Of a stretch of 64,000 nucleotides of DNA, positions 54,124 through 64,000 are shown piece by piece; position 1 is the stretch's first letter; every line of letters starts with the position of its first letter. Under the pieces are notes generated by a model that was given only the letters and a program-made list of their open reading frames with translations, was not told where the DNA came from and did no database searches. The DNA lies in contig CM055065.1 in NCBI GenBank assembly GCA_029204045.2, positions 9,995,024-10,059,023 of the forward strand, read 5' to 3'. The DNA is from Tillandsia leiboldiana (lineage: Eukaryota; Streptophyta; Magnoliopsida; Poales; Bromeliaceae). A program made the position numbers and the translations under genes.

Positions 54124-56418
54124 GTAAACCACAACAGTAAGAGACTCCTCGCTGTCCAAGATTCTCAATCCCCGCAAACCTCCAAAATGCGAGAACTACA
54201 GCACAAATAGATCGCACACTTCATAAATGGACACTCCACAACAGTAAATACTGTTTTGCAAAACAGCACGGAAAACGAGGAAATTCACCTCAAAGCAGTC
54301 CTCAGAAAAATCCGAAAAAATCATCGTTGCGATCCTAGCGACGAGTAGATGAAAAACGAGTACTTACTCGTCCCGATCCGACACCTGTAGGCCAAGATAC
54401 AAATTAATCATCGCGGTACACGCGAAACTTCCAATGATCAAAAGTCTGCAGTACTCTGTCCAGAAAAAGTATAATTTTCACCTTCGAAGCAATCTCCAAA
54501 AATTCCAGAAAAATTACGACGATGTTCCTTGCGACGCGTAGATGTAAATCGAGTACTTGCACTCCTTGTTCCGACTCTCGGGTGCAGAGAAAACCCACAA
54601 AAACCCCGGTGCTGTCCAAAACTCCATCACAAAAAAAAGGGACAGAAATTGTCCGAACAGCCCAAGAAAACCTCGAAATACGGAGAAGCTAAAAATACAA
54701 AAGTCGTAGCCCTACCTGTCATGAAAACGTGGGAGAAAGAATCACCCAAAAATTCTTTTCGGGTAGCCCAGGAGAGTCCGCAGACCGAAATGCGACGAAA
54801 AAGGCTAACAAGGAAGGTGCGTCGCAGTGCGCCGAATCGCAGTAGACGTCGAAGTAGCGTCCTCCAAAAATTCTGGAACTTCTCCACAAGATGTAAAACA
54901 AAAGTGTGAACACTTTCTCTGAAGAAGGCCCACTATGAAAAGGCCCAGCAAAACGAGTAAAAGCAAGCAAAGGGGGCCTATTTATAGGCCCAAGTCAAAA
55001 AGGCCACTGTTTCGGATTCGGGCGAACCTTTTCGGGCGCCCGAATCCAACAGTCGCACCAAATGCGATCCCGTGGCTCGTCCGACCAGCGCCCGAAACAG
55101 CCAGCACTTGACACGTGTCCCAAACAGGGAACAACAAGTGCAAGGCCCTTCGAACTCCGCCACATGTCGCGCCCCCGTCAACGCGGGTGGGTGGCGCCTG
55201 CGAATCGCAGGGCGCCACGTGGCCCGCCCGCGCGACCCGCCGACCGCGCCCACGTGAGCCTCACCGGCCGCGCCGCCTGCCCCCCACGCGTGCACGCATC
55301 CCGAGGCACCAGCGTGCACCTCAGTGGACCGCGCCGCATGAGCCCGCCTATCACAGGCTGCCAAGTGTCCCCGCGCCCGATCTATGCACCCGCGCGAGGT
55401 TCTGTGGACCGCGCATCGCACGCCGGCCACTCCTGGGGCGCCACGTTTCCCCGCGCCGGGTCCATGCGCCACCCGGCGCCACTCTGTGGACCACGCAACG
55501 TGAACCGGCCAATAATAGGCTGCCACGTGGCACCCGGCCGATCTACGGCCTCCCCCATGCACCCGAATCCACTGAAAACTTCCGGGAGCCCGTTTTTGGG
55601 CATCCGGACTCAGAAAAATACAAGCAAATAGCTGTTTTCAAGCGTTTTTCCGCGCTGAATCAAAATCCGACCTCCGATCAGCCTGAAACCTCTTCTAAAA
55701 TTCGGCAAAAGCAGCCGAAGGACAGGCTTGATCCAGGAACCTCACTAAGTCCATCCAACACACCCATTTGATGCGTTACTGGCCCAACACACCAATACCA
55801 GGTGTTTCACATCGTGGATTCAAGGGAAAAAGCTACATGGGATTTCGGGGCTCTACAACTGCCACGCGTGCGGTAAGGCCCGCTGACCCGCGGTCCCGCG
55901 TGCGCCGAGCGCGCGTGAGCCGGCGAATCCGTGGCGCGCCACGGTCCATGCACCGGCCGCTCGCTCCCGTGGACCGCGCAGCGTGAACCCGCCAATGGGC
56001 GGCCGCCACGTGTCCCCGCCGGTCCACCGTGCGCCAGCGCCAAGTCCCGTGGACCAGACAGCGTGCGCCGGCCAATGACAGGCCTCCACGTGTCACCTGG
56101 CCGGTCCACGGCTCCCCCCGTGCACCATTCTACACAGAAAACTTTCGGGTGTCCGTTTTTGGGCGTCCAGAGTCAGAAAAATACAAATAAATAGTCGTTT
56201 TCAAGCATTTTTCCGCGCTGAATCCAAATACGGCCTCCAATCAGGCTGAAACCCCTTCTAAAATTCGGCAGAAGCAGCCGAAAGACAGGCTTGATGCCAA
56301 ACCCTCACTGAGTCCATCCAACACATCCCTTTGAAGTGTTGCGGGCCCGACACACCAATAATAGGTGTTCCACACTCCGAAACAGGGGAAAAGCTACACA
56401 CTGATCTCGGTCACTACA
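54124..56418 (-). mobile_element. Ty3/gypsy LTR D, antisense, cut by gypsy-B
   Basis: The minus strand starts TGTAGTGACCGAGATC at 56418, has a GC-rich CCAAT/G-box region, a TATA box (minus strand TATAAATAGG, about 54968-54977) and a transcribed part that stops at 54124 against the gypsy-B terminus. The U3 is duplicated: 55540-55858 resembles 56105-56418 at an offset of about 565 bp, and both copies end in TGTAG-type starts. Confidence 0.65.
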
Positions 56419-56880
56419 ATACACATGGTTCGGAAAGGTATAAATACCTGAACCATCGAAGAAGAAGAGGTCCTGTAACCTCGTAAGCCAGGACCACCAC
56501 CTGCTTTTCATATCTTTCATATCTGCATTTACTGCATTGCTTAGAAGTAGGCTTACCTATAATTTCTTCCCTTTCCTCATCCTTGTATCCCCTTTTCTAA
56601 TCAATACAAAGTTTCAATCGGCTCATCAGCCGTGTCAAATTATTGTCTCTACTATCGGGGTCGGCTACTCTAGGCCGTACTCAGCCTCTCTCTATCTTCA
56701 TATCTTGATTCGGCTAATCTAAGCCGGACGGTCACGAGAGTTTAAGTGAGAAAAACCTGGCCGAGCAGATCCCTCCTCGGCCCGATTGCTTGATCCATTG
56801 GCACGCGGCACATCACATCTCAGAGAGTCAAACGAACGCATGGGGCGCCGGTCGACGACCGACATTTTCGGCCCCAGCAA
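56419..56880 (+). mobile_element. LTR remnant of another retrotransposon
   Basis: It has a TATA box (GGTATAAATACC, about 56437-56448), then a transcribed-like part with repeated TCGGCT words, and ends in GCGCCGGTCGACGACC and TTTTCGGCCCCAGCA, resembling U5 ends of some gypsy LTRs. No primer site or internal sequence follows. Family uncertain. Confidence 0.4.
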
Positions 56881-56919
56881 CATCATACACTCTAATTGGA
56901 GTGTATAAGTAGTAATACA

Positions 56920-56920
<1 letters not shown>

Positions 56921-56954
<34 letters not shown>
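56921..56954 (+). repeat. Poly(A) tract (34 A)
   Basis: It follows an inverted repeat ATACACTC-TAATTG-GAGTGTAT at about 56885-56906. It may be the tail of a small retroelement or simple slippage. Confidence 0.7.
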
Positions 56955-56957
<3 letters not shown>

Positions 56958-57071
56958 GTACATACCAAATAGAGTGTATATCTTATATCTCATCTATCTA
57001 AGGATGTGGTAAATTTTACTAGTCATTTTGAAATAACTAGTGGAGAAAATTTTATCCTTTTTTTTTTGAGA

Positions 57072-57199
57072 GAAAGGTAGCATGCTATCCGCTTCGTTTA
57101 TTTTTGAAATAAACTTAGCTGGAATTATAAAGCAACTAGGCTTCGAATTCGGGTCTCGGGTATCAACAACCAAGTTTTTTGCCACTTTCACTAGGAATT
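57072..57199 (+). repeat. Interspersed repeat, second copy
   Basis: Same sequence and orientation as 1-131, with scattered substitutions. Confidence 0.6.
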
Positions 57200-57285
57200 G
57201 TAAATATTTTATCTCTGAATAAGTAAAATGTACATCATACACTAAAAAAAAAAAAAAAAAAGTTGAAGGGACCTCCATATAAGGG

Positions 57286-58425
57286 GTGTTTGGTTGCATC
57301 TGCAATTTTAAAAATTAGTTTTAGGTGAAAAAAATGTTACTGGAGAAAAAAATTTATATTGTTTAGTGTTTGATTTGTGAAAAAAAAAAAAATCATCAAT
57401 ATTTATTTGGTGAAAAAAAATTATATTTATCTGGATCGATAAAATAAATTGAATGAAAAAAAGTTCTATATAGGTTGAATTTTTGGTTTTCGCCGAAAAT
57501 CAAAAAAAAAAAAGAACATTCCATTTTTTTTTCAAATCCATACAAATATGTTTTTTTTAAAAGTTTATGACTAAATAAACACACACAAAATAATTTTCAA
57601 AAATAATTTTTTTTTTGTAATTGGCCCCTAATAATTTTTTTACAAATAATTTTTTAAAATTTATATTTATAAAATTGATCATGTCTTTGCCACATAAGAG
57701 CAACGCAAGCTCCAAAAGTAGAGCTATTTTAAGTTGAACACGATCAACCTTTCATTATATTTTAAACACCTTGAATGATTTACTGTGTATAAATAATTTT
57801 TCATTCTAGCTTTGTCTCCTTATTTTCTTTTCTTTTCATCTATCAAATTCTAAAAAATTAACCGCTTTACCTCATTCTCTTTCCGTCTATCAAATCTCCA
57901 ATAATTATTTTAAATATAAATTTTTCGTTTCCCCTTTAACTCCTTTTCTCCTTCTCTTCACATATATCAAATTTCTAAAAATTACATGTTTTGCCTCATC
58001 TTCTTCTCATTCTCTTTTCATATATCAAATTTTCAAAAATTATTTTAAACATGAATTTTTTATTTTTACTTTTGCCGATTCATCATCTTTTTCTCTTTTC
58101 GTTCATCAAATCTAAAAAGTTATTTCAAACACGATAAATTATTCACCGCGTCTAAATACAGAAAATTATTTACTGTGTTCAACTAAAATTTTTAGTGTAT
58201 TTCAAATACAGTAAATAATTTATCGTGTTCATTGTGGCACTCGCATGACAAAATAATTTTCTAAATATAAAAAATTATTTACCGTGTTCAACGTGGTGCT
58301 TGAAATTAATTTTATAAATATAAATTTTAAAAAATTATTTATAAAAAAATATTAAAAGACTAATTATAAAAAAAAGAAAAGAAAAATAAGTTTTGATATT
58401 TATATCCAACTAAACACACGCTAAG
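57286..58425. other. AT-rich block, possible MITE or hAT-type remnant
   Basis: It starts GGGGTGTTTGGTTGC and ends near a CCAACTAAACACACGC, which is a rough inverted match, as in non-autonomous DNA transposons. Between are many short AT-rich repeats (AAATTATTTACCGTGTTCAA-like words recur at about 58130-58290). No coding sequence. Confidence 0.35.
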
Positions 58426-58455
58426 ATAGAGATAGAGATAGAGATAGAGATAGAG
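58424..58455. repeat. GATAGA microsatellite
   Basis: Five tandem GATAGA units. A second simple repeat, AAAAAG, covers about 58691-58732 closer to the WNK gene. Confidence 0.85.
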
Positions 58456-58849
58456 AAAAAGTTGGTATTTCGGGTGTAAAGGGGGAGAGTAAAAGCGTGT
58501 AAAAATTAGGAGAGCAATAGTGCATAAACAATTAGGGGTTCCTCCAATCCAAGCAGTAGTATTAGGACGATATAAAAACTGAAAAATATGACCTTCCATC
58601 TGTCCCTTTTTGTCCTGTAGGAAGGACATCTCATGATCTCTTCCCATCCTTTCAGAAAACTAATAAGGAAAGAGAAAGGGAGAAAAAAGGAAAAAAGAAA
58701 AAGAAAAAGAAAAAGAAAAAGAAAAAGAAAAAGGAAAACTAATGAATCAGCCCTGTAGCTGAGTCGGAAACCTTGTCCTTGTTTGGCGAAACTCCCCAAG
58801 CCCATGTTCCCTCTTCCCTTTAACTCCCTATTCCCCTCCCCTCCCCTCC

Positions 58850-59063
58850 CCTGTCCACTCTATATTATATTATATCTAACTAAACATCCCCACACAACTG
58901 CATGCTATTTCTCCCCAACCCCTATCTATTTTTTTGCTTGATTTTTTTCATTCCTATACAAACGAGTGGGTGCCATTTATTTTCTCCTCTACTCTTCTTT
59001 TCTCATGGTCCATTTAACAAGGACCATATAGAGAGACTGTTTTGACAAGGAGGAGAGAAAACA
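58850..59063 (+). promoter_or_regulatory. Probable core promoter and 5' UTR of the WNK gene
   Basis: A TATA-like run (CTATATTATATTATATC, about 58859-58875) lies some 190 bp before the start codon, followed by a pyrimidine-rich stretch. The start site itself cannot be located. Confidence 0.35.
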
Positions 59064-62226
<3,163 letters not shown>

Positions 62227-63180
62227 TTTAATTCATATGCCTCTTTGGCGTTTTCAAGTTATATATAGCGGCGTCTGTCTTCGTGGGTTGTACATTATTT
62301 TCATCTTTGTAATTTTGGCCACTACCTACCTGAGTGTAAAGGGATTTGGGATGTCAATTAGAGAGAAAAAGAAAGAATGATGGGTTGATGGGTGGGTGCA
62401 TATTTTCGTCTATAAACCTATTGTAACTCGGCGATCGCTTCCTTTTGAACCGAAGAGGAATGTAATTTACCTGAGAAATGAAAATTCTGTTCATTTTGTA
62501 ATGAAAGAACACCGTCCTTAACTTCTGAAAATAGAGGTAAGTTTATTATATTTGTTGAAAACACCAGTACTGTTATTATTTGTTAAATAATATGAAATTA
62601 ATAACTATTTTTCTTCTAAAGGAGATGTTTTTCATATTTTGCGTCCAGAGAATTAAATGAAAATAGACAAGACAAGAGGTGCTGTAAAATTTGAACTCAA
62701 GAGTCTTCTGCTTTAATATCATATTATTATCATATTATTATACTAGATGATATGAAATGTAAAGATGTTATCATATTATTATACTAGCTAGATGATATGA
62801 AATGTAAAGATGTTATCGTAAAGTAATCAATTTTTGTTAAGAAAGCTTCCTTTCTCTACTCCCTTTTTATCTGTCCTTTTTGCCAGCAAAATGGAGCATG
62901 TGAAATATCCTTTGCCCACTGTAAAGAGAAAGAAAATGAAATCATAAGATAAGACTATTCAATGTTTAGTGGATTTATTTTGCCAAAGTTGCAAATCTCC
63001 AACTATTAATTCCATTAACCTTATTGCAGGCCAGGCACCCATTCAGCTTATGAAGCTCCAATTTGCTGGCACATGTCAGCCAGCGGTTGGCCGACAAGAT
63101 TTTAATAAAGATCTATTTATATTACCAAAAAAATTTATTAATACCCTGCACCTGATCCTCCGTGTTAGTCAAGAACCAAT

Positions 63181-63213
<33 letters not shown>

Positions 63214-64000
63214 GTTAAAAGATGTTTATAGACCACATATGCACACTTTCTGCTCAAAATGGAATCCTCAATCATAGATTATATTGCCGAGGTTCATTAG
63301 GAAGAAATTTAGGTAGTCCAAAACAATACAAAAAAATTAATATTTAAAAATATTTTTTTTTAATATTTAAAAATACTAAAGCACCTTTCAATATAGTTTA
63401 TCGTCATGTCATATGTAAAAGTATCGATTAAAGCGTATGTAATATTTTCATAATTTAAATTAGTCATATATATAAAAAATATAAATAGGACTAAATCTGT
63501 GACGCCCGGTAAATATGTGACACCCCTGAAAGTTGGATTAGTTCTATATATAAATAATATAATAGGATTAAATCTTTGGCGTTCTAGAGCTAGAGTAGTC
63601 TAGGATGGATGACACCAGGGACGAAGCCATAGTAGGGCCCAAGGTGGCCATGGCCCCCTCAACATTTTAATATTACTCAATAGTCCTTGATACTAATTTA
63701 TCACTTTCTCTCTTTTAGATAATAATGACCCCCCTCAACTTTTTAATATTTATTTTTATGCCAACATAATTTTCTTTATTTTTTATTTGTATACATTTTA
63801 AGTAGATGAAAAAATATTAGGAGTCTCGTACTTACAAGTTATTTGAAATACATATTTTAATTCTAAATTTTTTATTTCATATTTTTCAAATTTCTAACTA
63901 TTTTTGGTAAGCTATTTTATTTAACTTAATAAAATATTATACTAAATTTAATAGATCTTTTAGCTAAAGTCATTGATCTAATTGAATTACGGTTATATTT
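62227..64000. other. WNK 3' UTR and AT-rich 3' flank
   Basis: The first 250-300 bp are probably 3' UTR (AATGAAA-type signals near 62474-62506). Beyond are a two-copy direct repeat (62729-62769 and 62770-62814), a TTA microsatellite (63183-63213), and a patch around 63610-63740 whose GGACGAAGCCATAGTAGGGC start resembles ends of plant DNA transposons. No supportable gene. Confidence 0.5.

Noticed and set aside
58506..58805. Phe/Leu-rich 99-residue frame upstream of WNK
   Set aside because: It is the complement of an AAAAAG microsatellite.
63610..63740. Possible end of a DNA transposon
   Set aside because: The resemblance is limited to about 30 bases and no second end or duplication is in the window, so it is mentioned only in the 3' flank entry.

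Overview
This window is nuclear plant DNA, most likely from an angiosperm. It holds two low-copy genes with GT-AG introns (a J-domain co-chaperone fragment and a WNK kinase) separated by about 50 kb of nested LTR retrotransposons. Abundant Sirevirus-type Ty1/copia and long-LTR chromovirus-type Ty3/gypsy elements fit a TE-rich genome, possibly a monocot, but I cannot name the species. I saw no rRNA or tRNA genes, CRISPR arrays or prokaryotic features.

Layout. 1-208: interspersed repeat tail. 209-3458: antisense gypsy LTR. 4170-5339: last two visible exons of a J-domain membrane protein. 5340-7268: AT-rich intergenic. 7269-7820: antisense gypsy LTR fragment. 7821-16104: sense gypsy LTR (C), split by copia-1 (8282-14873), a complete, recently inserted Sirevirus derivative that keeps gag only. 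16105-26609: copia-2, antisense. 26610-26709: 100-N gap. 26710-34001: gypsy-A, non-autonomous with giant LTRs. 34002-42103: copia-3. 42104-47450: copia-4. 47451-54123: gypsy-B, a chromodomain element. 54124-56418: antisense gypsy LTR (D). 56419-58960: LTR and MITE remnants and simple repeats. 59064-62226: seven-exon WNK kinase gene. 62227-64000: AT-rich 3' flank.

Nesting. To the right of the gap every element lacks its left half: gypsy-A sits in the gag of copia-3, copia-3 in the RNase H region of copia-4, copia-4 in the gag of gypsy-B, and gypsy-B in LTR D. The missing left halves are not on the other side of the gap, so the 100 Ns must hide much more sequence or mark a misjoin.

Most notable biology. 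The Sirevirus family here carries an accessory (env-like position) gene between pol and the 3' LTR. In all three copies this gene is preceded by what looks like its own promoter: an array of GATCCGGATC palindromes arranged in pairs, like the array in the LTR U3, then a TATA box, an ATG-free first exon, and an approximately 380-nt GT-AG intron with ATGs inside it. The LTR leader of the same family carries 5 to 8 tandem hairpins with an invariant TGGATT loop and stems that differ but stay complementary. A further 14-nt stem-loop is conserved in all four copies downstream of pol or gag. Copia-2 and copia-3 share the same deletion removing protease and the start of integrase, and copia-1 lacks pol altogether, so these copies must have been mobilised in trans.
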